Source: Buxus sempervirens
Lineage: Eukaryota; Streptophyta; Magnoliopsida; Buxales; Buxaceae
Length of the DNA stretch: 64,000 nt
Direction: 5' to 3'
Assembly (NCBI GenBank): GCA_947561395.2
Contig: OX387185.1
Span: 30,484,213-30,548,212, forward strand
The notes under the pieces were generated by a model that was not told the DNA's origin, made no database searches, and saw only the letters and a program-made list of their open reading frames with translations. This document shows positions 53,737-63,834 of this stretch, piece by piece; the stretch's first letter is position 1, and every line of letters begins with the position of its first letter. Made by a program: the position numbers and the translations under genes.

Positions 53737-54271
53737 CCCGTACGACAAGAGACTTGCTATACATAAGAGACTTCCTACAAAGAATTGGCTAGCGAAGCAC
53801 TCAATTATTCAGACCAGTACATGTGTTTTGTGCCAGTGTCACATGGAAGACATAAACCATTTATTCTTTGAGTGCATTTACTCGAAGGAAGTTTGGAGAA
53901 ATACCATGAAGAAAAACTGCATCAATAAGAGTGTTGGCCCTTGGGACGGCTTGGTGGAGTGGGCCACTCGTGTACTGGGAGGAAGGGACCTCATATCCAT
54001 TGTAAGGAAGTGCTCCTTTGCTGCAATGATATACCACATATGGAGAGAAAGAAATATGAGATCCTTCCAAAACAAAGCTTCTACCATTGAGGAAACAGTG
54101 GAGCGGATTGATAGGGATGTCAAAGGAAAGTGTCATAACAAGGACCATGTACTAAAGGACACCCCTAGACATCGAGAAGTATGCCTGAATTGGGACATTC
54201 ATCCAATCTGGACGATGTTATTTTATGTTCTTTTCTTTGTGTCTAATTTTGTAAGCCTCCTCTTGCTTTAA
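53737..54271 (+). pseudogene. ORF2 C-terminal part of LINE-K (zf-RVT)
   Basis: Resumes after the LINE-L duplication with RLAIHKRLPTKNWLAKHS, then CVLCQCHMED and HLFFECIYS (zf-RVT), and the tail AAMIYHIWRERN. It stops at 54269-54271, followed by a 3' UTR of about 80 bp and poly(A) at 54352-54363. Confidence 0.85.
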
Positions 54272-54646
54272 GAGCTGAATGTTGCTCTTGTGTGATAGGC
54301 ACTTCATTGTAAATTACTCTTTCTCATTTAATACAATTTGGACTTACTTTCAAAAAAAAAAAACTGTGGAAAAACAAACCAAGGAATGGACATACTTCTC
54401 AATAACACCTACAAATACATAACTTCATCTGTATAACCAAATACGCCTTGCGGAAACCAAGACACCAGGCACCTGCCTTGTCACAACTGTGACCCAAAAC
54501 CAAAACAAGATGTACCAATTCATATGTCCAAACTCCAGGTTTCAACAGGCAAATATGTCCCGAATGTGTATCGACTCCATCGATGCACAAAACACCTTCA
54601 TATCACCCAAATACAGGTTATGAACTCACAAAATCAACTTTGGTTG

Positions 54647-54850
54647 GATGGTCGGCTTCCACTTTTTTCTCTACCTCCTTTTTCTTTTGTCTTGTGGACA
54701 TTAGTAGTCCTGTGCCCTTATTGATGTACTTTGCTTTTTCTGTATTGTTGGGTTGATTCTCATGTGCGTCTCTGTGACATTAGTTGAGCTGTCACTGTAA
54801 ATATCTCTTTATTAATGCATTTTGGACTTACTTTCCAAAAAAAAAAAAAA
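54647..54850 (+). mobile_element. 204-bp LINE 3' stub
   Basis: 3' UTR only, ending GGACTTACTTTCC with 14 A. The duplication ATCAACTTTGGTTG occurs at 54633-54646 and 54851-54864. The terminus is of the LINE-E / LINE-K type. Confidence 0.9.
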
Positions 54851-56647
54851 ATCAACTTTGGTTGAAAATAAAATCATTTGGAACAATGGTATTAAGTAAA
54901 AATGCTTCTTTGGTAAAATCTACTCAAATTCTTTATAAAAAGGAATTTTAAACATCCGCCAGTGCAAAAAATCTCCAAATACCCTAAACTTGATGGTACA
55001 TAGGTTATAAATGGATAAAAACAATTTCGTAGTGAAAAACTAGGCTGAAAGGCCAATGTTTGAAATTCTAACAGACAGGGCACTCGAGCAGTCAAGGGCA
55101 CTCGAATGGCCTTATACTTTGGTCGTTTCAGGGTTGGTCGCTCGATGGATTCGCTCGAGCGACTGTTGGGGCGATAGTTCATTCTGGAAAAATTGCTTTC
55201 GGGTTTGAAAAACACACAAAGAGCGCTCGAGCGACTGCTGAGGCGGCCCGATACGAAGAAAATTCTAAAATTTACAAAATTCAATAAAAATTCCACAACT
55301 CAATATCCAATGCATCAAATCCATTCTAAATCATTCTAAAACACTTTATAAACATGTTAGAACAATTTCCAACAAGTAAAACATCATAAATAACAAATAC
55401 AACTCATCAAATCACCGAATAAACACGAATTTATTTTTGTGCAAGATTTAAATGGACTACTTACCTGGTTTTGGGAACTAAAACCTTCTCTAGAAGCACT
55501 AAGATTTCACCCCAAAGATGCTCTAATCACTCACAACAAGTCTTGATCTCGTCTGGTTCAAAAATCACACTTTTAAGACTCTTAAACATGCGCAAATATC
55601 TAGAACAGAAACTTATTTCTATTTGGCTCTTACTTGGGTTTTTGTGCATGAAAATACTCCTTATTCCTTCTCTAAGATGGCTCCAACAAGTCCTGGAGTA
55701 CTAGGGTTTGCTCTTTGGAAGAAGAAATAAAAGTAGAGGGAATAGAAATATGAGACGTGTGGCTTCTATTCTCTACGATATTATGAACGTGAATAGCCTA
55801 TTTGCATGCATATTAGGTTATTTAATTTAGTTTAAGTCTTTTACCATAATACCCCTTCTTCTTTAAGCCAAACCAATCTTTGGGTCAACCCACTTTCTTA
55901 TGGTTTGACCAACTCTTCTAGTTCCTTTTTCTTTTAATTAGTTCTTACTAATATATACCATAGCACAACTACAAATTATTATATTAAAATTATATTTGGC
56001 CTAAAATCATGAACTCACCTTATATAGGCTCTCCCATCTCCTCCGGTTCAATTTGAACTCCTCCGGTTTGAATCAATATCTCATTGTTAGCACCTGATTT
56101 TTGCACCCCCCAAAATAAAGAAAAATGAAAAGTCAAACTAAAAGTCAAACCCTGAGGGGGTCAAAAATTGACTTTTTGATTCAAGAGAATTTGGCCATCA
56201 AACTTCATATCATTGAAAAGAATATGTCGACACGATTCCAACGCAACTGAATTTGCTGGAATCGGAGTCCGGATGAGAAAGATATGAGCTGGTCAAACTT
56301 TTGGGGGGCGAAAAGTTGACTTTTTGCTCGACCCTAATTCAACTGCCAAACTTGATCCCAATGGATAGGTGGTTCCGAGCTGATTCCAACGACACTAAGT
56401 TTGTTGAAATCGGACACCGGATAAAGAAGTTATGAGCAGTTGAAGTTTCAGAAAAACTGCCCATGTGGCAAAAAGGCAGCAAAAATGGACTAAACCAATA
56501 AAATAAATAAGATAAATGTGTTTAATAATATTTTAATAAAGAGAATCTCGCTTTTTTAATAAAATAATCGAAAAATCGGATAAAAATCCTGCAATAAGCC
56601 AAATTGAATAAAGGTTTGAAATCCACACATTTTTAAAACGTGCGGGA

Positions 56648-56862
56648 CCGTATTTACATTACGGGCAAGGCATGCCCGTATTTAAAGTATGGGCACGCTT
56701 CTAGAAGGACAACACGCGTCGCTGTACGGCGAGACACGCGTCCCGTACGGCCGAATCTGCGATAATTGCAAATATTCGTTTTTCGCCCGTATTTGAATTA
56801 CGGGCAAGGCACGCCCGTACTTGAAGTACGGGCAAGGCATGCCCGTAATTCAAATACGGGAA
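56648..56862. repeat. Inverted ACGGGC repeats upstream of the solo-LTR TATA box
   Basis: Several interrupted palindromes of the form TACGGGC-AAGGCAT-GCCCGTA occur at about 56660-56680, 56800-56819 and 56826-56846, with CCCGTATTTGAA spacers. They end 12-30 bp before the TATA box. Further single ACGGGC words occur at 57749-57851. Confidence 0.75.
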
Positions 56863-57122
56863 CGGGATTTTTGCCTATAAATAGAGAGGCCACCCCCCTT
56901 CATTTGGACAAGCCATCCTTCCCTGGCCTCTCCCCTCTCTCTCCTGGTGCACTCCACGGCCGGAGCCCTGCCCAACCACCACCATCCTTAACCCATACTT
57001 CTTTTATCCCCAAACTACCCCTAGGTTCATAGAGCCATGCCAAAATCATGCAGAAAATCTTCTTTAGTTTAACTCTCAAGCTCATCTCCTAACCAAACCT
57101 TGTCTAACAACTTCCAAAAATT

Positions 57123-57253
57123 TGAGAGGACGCGGAAGCGCTGCCCAATTCACCGGAGAATTCATCATTAACTCAAAACCACATTGTAAGTATGTTGAGA
57201 GGACGCGGAAGCGCTGCCCAATTCCGTGTGGACGCGGAAGCGCTGCCCACACA
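57123..57253. repeat. Short tandem motif GGACGCGGAAGCGCTGCCCA, three copies, in solo LTR
   Basis: Copies begin near 57128, 57199 and 57229. They lie about 250-380 bp downstream of the TATA box, so in the transcribed part of the LTR. The core AGCGCT is palindromic. Confidence 0.75.
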
Positions 57254-58652
57254 CTCAATGAAGAGGTCTTGGATGGGAACAAGCGAGAAAGGGCGTTCAT
57301 TTCTTTTTTGCTTCTAAGTTTCTTTTAAACACCTTCTTATGTTACTAACTTGATTGTTATTTTTGAGTATCATGAGGATATGGTATTATGAAATGGACCA
57401 TTGCAAGGAAGAAAGAAAAGAAGTGCCTAAAAGAACATTTCAATAAATTTAAGTAAATAACCTTTTTTTTTAGTTCCTAATGTGACAAGACTGAACCCTT
57501 CTTGAAGACAAATGGGTTCCCTATGATTTCCCATTTCCCTTCTTCACAAAATGATCATGGACAATCCAGAAGGCTGTCAGCACTCATAGTGAAAAAGAAG
57601 AAAGAAGAATGAAGGCCTTTTAGGCCAAACGAAGCCAATGAAGTATCCGGAAGAATCTGGAAGCCCAGTTGAAGCTGCAGAAACACTAAAGGAAGCCGCC
57701 GGAATGATCCCAGAAAGAATCGGCAGCAAACATGCAAATTGAGTTGTGCCCGTAAACTCAGGCCGGTCCAACCTGGACCGTGTCTGATTCACGGGCGAGG
57801 GGGACCGGAATCCCTTCACGGGCAAGCCGGACCGTAGAGAAAATACGGGCATTTGTAAAATAATGTAAAATTTGTCATTTCTTGGTTCGGTTGGACCTGA
57901 TCCGGTCTAAGCCGGTTTGAACCGCTCCCTTAAACCATTTGGGCTATCTTAAGCCCATTTTTGACTTTGGGCCTAAATGGGCCCATCAAGATCCCTTTGG
58001 CCCACATGTATGGTCCATCATAGACCGGCCCAAACCAAGCCTGTTTTCAATAAACAGGCCTGGGCCCCTTGATCTTTGACTAATGGGCCAAATCCAAGCC
58101 CACTAAGCCCATGAAATTTGTAAATAAATAAGATAACCAAATGGGTTACCCAATAACCCAACTGGGCCCAAGGCCCAACCATGGCAACCCACGGGTCTTC
58201 CAACGGGACCCGGGTCCGACCCACTCCACTAAATAAAAAAGATAAAATCAAAATAAAAGGGACCCACACCCTCTGAGGGCCCCACCAGACCCAATAAACA
58301 ACATGCTGGTCTAGGAAGGGTGAAATTGACTCATAAACCAGGGAGACCCGAGGGACCCGTCAGACCGACGGGGCGGGCCGGGGTGTCTTAGGGCTTCCCC
58401 GGACGTAACCGAGGACTTAGCTAGAACTCTGAAAAGCCGCAGACCAGACTTAGACCCAATTAGGGCAAAACCGTGTCTGCCTGCACTCTCAGGCAGTGGC
58501 GACTCTGAATATCCCGAGGCACGCACCAAAGGTGCGCCCGGTGTGCGATCTAGGCCAGGTTTAGGTGGGCACACTCATCTCCTGCATATTATTTACCCAA
58601 TTAGTTTATTTAATAATTAGTTTTATTTATTATTAAAATCTGGGATTTTACA

Positions 58653-59680
58653 TAATAGGGTAGCTTGGATTTCCTCATACGTGACCTTAGCATGAAGCAT
58701 ATCAGCTTGATTAGGGCTGATCTTTGATGTGAACGTAGGGATACCCTCCTCCATTTCAGTACCACTACTTCCCAACAGGTTTTTGAAATGTTGCACCACT
58801 AAATCCCTGATTTTCATCTGGTCGGTTACCTTGTTACCTTCACCATCACCCATGCTATAGATACTAGTCATAGATCTTCTAGCAACTAGGTTATTGTGGA
58901 AGAATGTAGTATTTAGATCTCCCTCTTTCATCCACAATACCCTAGACTTTTGTCTAGTCTGGGCTTTCTCATCCCTTATGTTTTGCAACAACCCTTGCCT
59001 TATGGCTCTATCTTTGACTTGCAAGGATTGATCATCAAGTTGCTCTTGAATTCTTTGCTGGGTCCTTTCTAACTCAGCACGAAGGACCTAAACTTTATAT
59101 GATAGATCAGAAAATTTCTTCTCTTTACTCCAGGTTCTTAACTTTGCTTTGACCTCTTGGAGTTTCTTCACCACTTTGTACATGGGTGACCCAAAGACCT
59201 CCTTCTTCCAGGCTTCAGATACTATATTCAAGAATTCTTCATGACGAGTCCAATAATTAAAAAACCTAAAAGGTTTCTTAAAATGATGATCTATAGAGTA
59301 AAGGGAGACAATTACAGGTGAGTGACCCGAGATTCCAGCATGCATAAACAATGCTTCAGATTGAATGAATTCTGTTAGCCACCCCATATTTACCATGGCT
59401 TTGCCAAGCTTTCACGATATTCTCTTATGTCCCATGCATTGGTTGCTCCATGAGTGGAAATTTCCTTTTGCTTTCAAGTTAAATAAGCCATTCTGTTGGA
59501 TAAATTTGTTGAATTCCTCCGTTGGTCTTTGTTTGATAGCCTTGCCACCTTTCTTTTCAGCTAACCTTGTAACACAATTAAAATCTCCCATTAGCAACCA
59601 AGGTAGATCAGTATAGGCAGAGTTTAAATCCCTCCATAAATCATTCCTTTCTTCATTATCGTTTGCTCCATAAATGAAAG
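58653..59680 (-). mobile_element. LINE-N, relic LINE segment between two LTR insertions
   Basis: Minus-strand LINE segment from mid EN (FIYGANDNEERNDLW) to the first residues of the RT (TYEEIQATL). It has neither natural end: the left side abuts TGTAAAATCCC at 58652 and the right side abuts TGTAGGCATC at 59681, both plausible LTR starts. So two LTR elements landed in it. Confidence 0.82.
58653..59680 (-). pseudogene. ORF2 EN-to-linker fragment of LINE-N
   Basis: Shows LLMGDFNCVTRLAEKKGG, HAGISGHSPVI (the EN SDH triad is SGH here, so Asp is replaced) and the linker KSRVLWMKEGDLNTTFFHNN. In-frame stops lie near 59410 (within the CKLDRA-type motif) and near 59086. No RT catalytic motif remains. 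Confidence 0.82.
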
Positions 59681-60373
59681 TGTAGGCATCAAAATTTGCA
59701 AGGCCCAAAAAACCCATGTTTGTAAATGGGCTTGTCAAAAAAATAGCTCATTAAGCCCAAATTGTGAGCCCATATCCTATATTTATAAATATGGGATATT
59801 TTAATTTAAAATTCAGTTATTTATCCCTTAAGGGTTAAATGTGTCAATTCCTTGTAATTTTAACTCTATAAATAGAGGACACAGATCAAATCAAAGAGGG
59901 GTAGAAAGGCTGAAGCTCTGGAGAAATTCCCTTGAAGAGAAAACCCGTCAACTGAAGAGAAGCAGATCAAAGAAGTCCTAGAGGAATTCTCTTGAAGAGA
60001 AAACCCTCTACCAAAAGCATAAACAACTCAAAGGCAGGAGTAGATCCTCCACCAAACGAAGAAAGGAGCACTTCTCTTGAAGAGAAAACCTCCTCCCAAA
60101 GAAGAAAGAGGCACTTCTCTATAAAGAGAAAATCCTCTCTCAAGTCAACAAACTAGTAGAAGCAAGCGCAAATCCCGGAGTGAAGAACACATACAACCAC
60201 TCCGAAATTGAAGAACGTCACCTGGCATTCATCTACATCAAATCACTCGTCAATTAGAGGACACTCACGTGATCGAGCACCAAAGAGAGTAAAATCCCTC
60301 TTTTTATCAAATTCATATTATCTGTAGTAACTTTATTTTGTGTTAAAGGAAATACACGAAATTTGTGTTTACA
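59681..60373 (+). repeat. 5' LTR of the Gypsy element at 59681
   Basis: Starts TGTAGGCATC and ends near TTTACA (60368-60373), six bases before the PBS-like site. A TATA box CTCTATAAATAGAGG is at 59864-59878. Downstream, a purine-rich unit (CTTGAAGAGAAAACC, 59931-60135) recurs about five times in the transcribed part. The end is approximate. Confidence 0.75.
59864..59878 (+). promoter_or_regulatory. TATA box in the Gypsy LTR
   Basis: CTCTATAAATAGAGG, a strong plant TATA context about 185 bp into the LTR. Confidence 0.65.
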
Positions 60374-60379
60374 AATTTG

Positions 60380-60397
60380 TGGCACGCCCGATGGGAC
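60380..60397 (+). other. PBS-like site of the Gypsy element
   Basis: TGGCACGCCCGATGGGAC begins with TGG shortly after the LTR end, as expected for a site complementary to a tRNA 3' CCA end. The tRNA is not identified. Confidence 0.6.
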
Positions 60398-60740
60398 CCT
60401 CTCTTCCTCTCATCTTTCGAGTTCAAAAGAAGAAGTTATCACTGCAGAAATGGCATCAAAGCAAACTATGGTTGCTGCCTCCAGTAAGACTTCTGGTGCT
60501 GCTGCTAAAGCCGTGCCAACAACCCGGTCCAGTAAGAAACATTAAGAAAGTGGCTGCACCGAAAATTGTAGATGTTCATCCATCCTCACCCTCCTACGGG
60601 AAGGAAGGATCCGGATACTCCTTCTTTACTACTAATACCGTTGCACCGATAATGATGGTGGAAGCTTCGACATCAGATGATCGCTTTCAACAAATGGCTG
60701 AGACCATTGAAAATTACAACAATCCCTGGCGGAAAAAGAC

Positions 60741-62727
60741 ATGCAAATTGCAACTCTGGTAAGCAATCTTGAGTTACAGAACCAACCGGCTGAAGTTAGT
60801 CACGATACTCCAAATCCTCCAGGATTCACTCCCCAACCAATTCCTAATACTCAGGAGCAGCAGCAACAACAGGAGTATCGTGAACGAGCGGTGTCACAAA
60901 ATATGATGCATGATACTACACAGATGTCAGTTTCATCACTTTCAGTGCAACAACTCCAACACATGATCATAGACATCATACGAGCCCAGTACGGAGGTTC
61001 GCCATAGTCTTTATTGGTTTATGCTAAACCATATTCTCAACGCATCGATGAGATGCTCATGCCGATGGGTTACCAGCCTCCAAAATTCCAACAGTTCGAT
61101 GGGAAGGGCAATCCTAAGCAGAACGTTGCTCATTTCATTGAAACATGCAATAATACCGGCACATACGGTAACCTCATGGTGAAACAATTCGTCCGGTCTC
61201 TCAAGGGTTTTGCCTTTGACTAGTATACTGATCTCAAAGCTGGCTCAATTGATAGCTGGGATCAGCTTGAGCGGGAGTTCCTTACTCGTTTTTACAGCAC
61301 CCGACGGACCGTGAGTCTTCCGGAACTTGCTGCAACCAAACAAAGAAGGGAAGAACCTGTTGCTGAGTTCATTGAAAGATGGAGAAACTTGGTTCTCAAC
61401 TGCAAGGAACGAATCAGCGAAGCATCTTCCATTGACATGTGTGTCCAAGGAATGCATTGGGGATTGCTGTATAGCCTGCAAGGAAACATGCCCCGCACCT
61501 TCGAGGAACTTGCAACTCGAGCCCATGATTTGGAAATCCAAATTACTAGGCCTGGAAGTTACATTCCAAGTGATCCACGAGACAAGAAAGATTCAAGGAA
61601 GGATGTGAAGAAGGATGCAAGGCCGTCTAAAGAAAAGGTGGTTATGGCAACCACTACCTCTTCAACCCCGGCTCCTCCTGCCCGCATTTCAAGTCGAAAG
61701 AAAATAGTAGAAGTTGACTCTAAACCTGCTCAAGGTCAATCCCATGAAAGAAATCGCCCAACACTGAAAGAACTTGAAGCGAAGAAATACCCGTTTTCGG
61801 ATTCCGAAATTCCATGCATACTGGATGAACTCCTAAAACTCAAAATCATTGATCTCCCGACCCCGAAGAGGCCCGAGGAGTCAGGACGGGTAGATGACCC
61901 AAATTATTGCCGATATCACCGGATTGTCAGTCATACACTTGAAAAATGCTTTGTTCTAAAAGAGTTGATCCTCCGCCTGGCCAAAGAAGGGAAAATCGAG
62001 TTGGACGTAGGAGATGATGTGGCCACAACCAATGTTACAACAATAACATTTGGTTCGCTTGACCCTGTACTAGTTCAAACTCCTATGAAATTTGAGAAAG
62101 CTTTGCCTCTCACCCAGGAGGCACCTACATCAAAGGAGGCTGTACCAACTGCGCTTCTTCCACCAGAAGGTTTCAACCGTTTATGCATACCCAGATATGC
62201 CGAGAATGGGAAATCCAAATATACTGACTCTTTATGAGTTGTTCACTGATGATTTAGATATCTAGGAAGAATCCTCTGTGTTTGAAGATGAAATCGAGGA
62301 TGGATATTCAGCATTCATCAGCAAGAAAGAGAAATACAAGAAATCATGTGTACAAGCAATGAATTCTGTCCAGATGATCCGGCCACAAATGTCGATGATT
62401 ATAGACGAGTTCAAGGATGATGACTCAGGATGGAAGCTTGTTTCTCGTCGCAAGCGCCGTAATCCTCGCCCATCAGTTCCGACCACTAATGCAAGACAAG
62501 CTACAATAAAAAGATGGCGTCCAGCTGCTCCAAAGCTAAGGAGGCACAATAAGAAAGAATCTTACCAGCAACGCCGCCCCAAGCCTGTCACATTATGGGA
62601 GTTTATGCCAAAGGAACTCTTTCCAGAGGACTATGCCACAACTTATACCGTCAGTTGTGAAGATGATTCATCTCAAATGGATCATAAAACATCAGAAGAA
62701 AGTCTAGAAAAAGACTACACCACCTAG
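60741..62727 (+). pseudogene. gag region of the Gypsy element, broken
   Basis: Readable Gag segments include PYSQRIDEMLMPMGYQPPKF, FDGKGNPKQNVAHF and the C-terminal half of the retrotransposon gag domain ([36 protein letters not shown]). Downstream is a CRYH...H..EKC zinc-like element. These are hallmark motifs of a common plant Gypsy Gag. The region is broken, with several breaks. Confidence 0.85.
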
Positions 62728-62752
62728 CTTAGGTTGGTCTGATGCTCTTTCT

Positions 62753-63659
62753 TTGCCATTGGCGGATCGCTATGCATTAGCACATGCTTTAGTGGATCCG
62801 AACAAGTACAAAGGAAAGATTGCAGCCCTGTCTGAAGAAAATGCATATGCAAATTGTCTAACCGCTATCTCATTCTCAGATGAAGACTTGAAGCTGGGTT
62901 CACATCCACATAACAGACCGCTCTATGTCGCCGGATACATTCGTGAACATAAAGTTTCACGCATCCTTATTGATTGTGGATCGTCTGTTAACATTATGCC
63001 AATTCATAAAATGAAGCAGCTGGGGATTTCTAGAGATGAACTATCCAAAAGTCGGCTAACAATCCAAGGCTTCAATCAAAGGGGGCAACGTGCTATTGGC
63101 ATGATGCGGATCAATATGGAAATGGGAGAACTAATATCGTCGGCCCTATTCCATGTTATTGATTCCAAGACGTCCTATGAGTTGTTGTTGGGACGACCGT
63201 GGTTACATGAGACAGGAGTAGTACCATCTACCTGGCATCAATGTTTGAAATACATTCGTAATGGTGAACAGAAACGAGTGGTTGCTGAAACTGAACCTTT
63301 CACCAAAGAAGAATCACACTTTGCTGATGCCAAATTCTATGCTAAGGCAGAAGTCATCTCAGAAGTTCTTCCTGCAAAAATTCCAAAAGAATGCAAGATT
63401 AAGCTTGTTTCAAAGGAGAAACCCTGTCAAGATCCTGACACTAAAGTTGAAAAGGAAGATAGTCAAATTCCTAGGCCATCATCCACCTTCATATCTACAG
63501 CATCATCACAAGTTCGCCATGTACTCAAATATGTCGTGAAAGCAAAACGACAGGAAGAACAGTCTCAAGAGCGAGTGTTGCAAGAAAATCCCGAATCTTC
63601 ATTTTCCACAGAAGATCTTGAAATTCTGAAAAATGAAATGACGTTGCCAGCTCCAACAT
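62753..63659 (+). pseudogene. Protease region of the Gypsy element
   Basis: An aspartic-protease-like segment: ILIDCGSSVNIMPIHKMKQL (a retropepsin active-site region, with the usual DSGAT/DTGS type replaced by DCGSS as is common in this plant Gypsy group) and the second motif ELLLGRPWLHETG. It is interrupted at 63677 by a LINE stub; whether pol continues intact is outside the window. Confidence 0.8.
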
Positions 63660-63677
63660 TACTCAAGGCATCAATCT

Positions 63678-63834
63678 TTTTTTTTTTGGAGAATAAGTCC
63701 ATATGCATTAAAGTAAATACCAAATTACAAAGATAATGGCAGAAAGTAGGTACCGTGAGGCACCCCTAACGAATACATACAAGAAAACATAGAAAGCAAG
63801 AAGAAGAGCCCCAAAAGGTGGTTTAACCCATACA
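63678..63834 (-). mobile_element. 157-bp LINE 3' stub in the Gypsy element
   Basis: T-run then GGAGAATAAGTCC (sense GGACTTATTCTCC plus poly(A)). The perfect 18-bp duplication TACTCAAGGCATCAATCT occurs at 63660-63677 and 63835-63852. Only 3' UTR is present. Confidence 0.9.

Larger units (their letters stand above)
46838..54363 (+). mobile_element. LINE-K, 5'-truncated LINE split by LINE-L
   Basis: Plus-strand LINE starting just before the RT (about 46838), interrupted at 48821 by LINE-L, resuming at 53737, and ending GGACTTACTTTC with poly(A) to 54363. The flanks at both ends do not show a clear duplication, so the 5' edge is approximate. Confidence 0.9.
56085..58573 (+). repeat. Solo LTR, Tat/Ogre-like Ty3/Gypsy, with 5-bp duplication
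   Basis: Starts TGTTAGCACC and ends GGGCACA, flanked by a perfect CTCAT (56080-56084 and 58574-58578). The length of 2,489 bp, the start (compare TGTCAGCACC) and the end (compare GCGCACA) match the G1 LTR, so it is a related family. The element interior is absent, as after LTR-LTR recombination. A TATA box CCTATAAATAGAG lies at 56874-56886. GC-rich repeats lie at 56648-56862 and 57123-57253. The strand is set by TG..CA, the TATA box and similarity to G1. Confidence 0.88.
54364..58652 (-). other. LTR-like DNA (minus strand) holding a LINE stub and a solo LTR
   Basis: On the minus strand the right edge reads TGTAAAATCCCAG at 58652, a plausible LTR start directly abutting LINE-N. A TATA-like CCTATATAAGG lies near 56020-56030 (minus) and a transcript-leader-like stretch follows near 55690-55780. 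The other LTR end and PBS were not found. The left portion (54364-55600) includes repeated CTCGAGCGACTG-like words (55085-55240). The element looks like an old LTR, broken; the family is not determined. Confidence 0.4.

Noticed and set aside
56766-57328. Short open frames in the GC-rich part of the solo LTR
   Set aside because: They translate the ACGGGC and GGACGCGGAAGC repeats in arbitrary frames, with no domain.
60340-60762. Frame overlapping the Gypsy LTR end as a separate host gene
   Set aside because: It begins inside the LTR and spans the PBS, which marks it as element leader and not a host gene.
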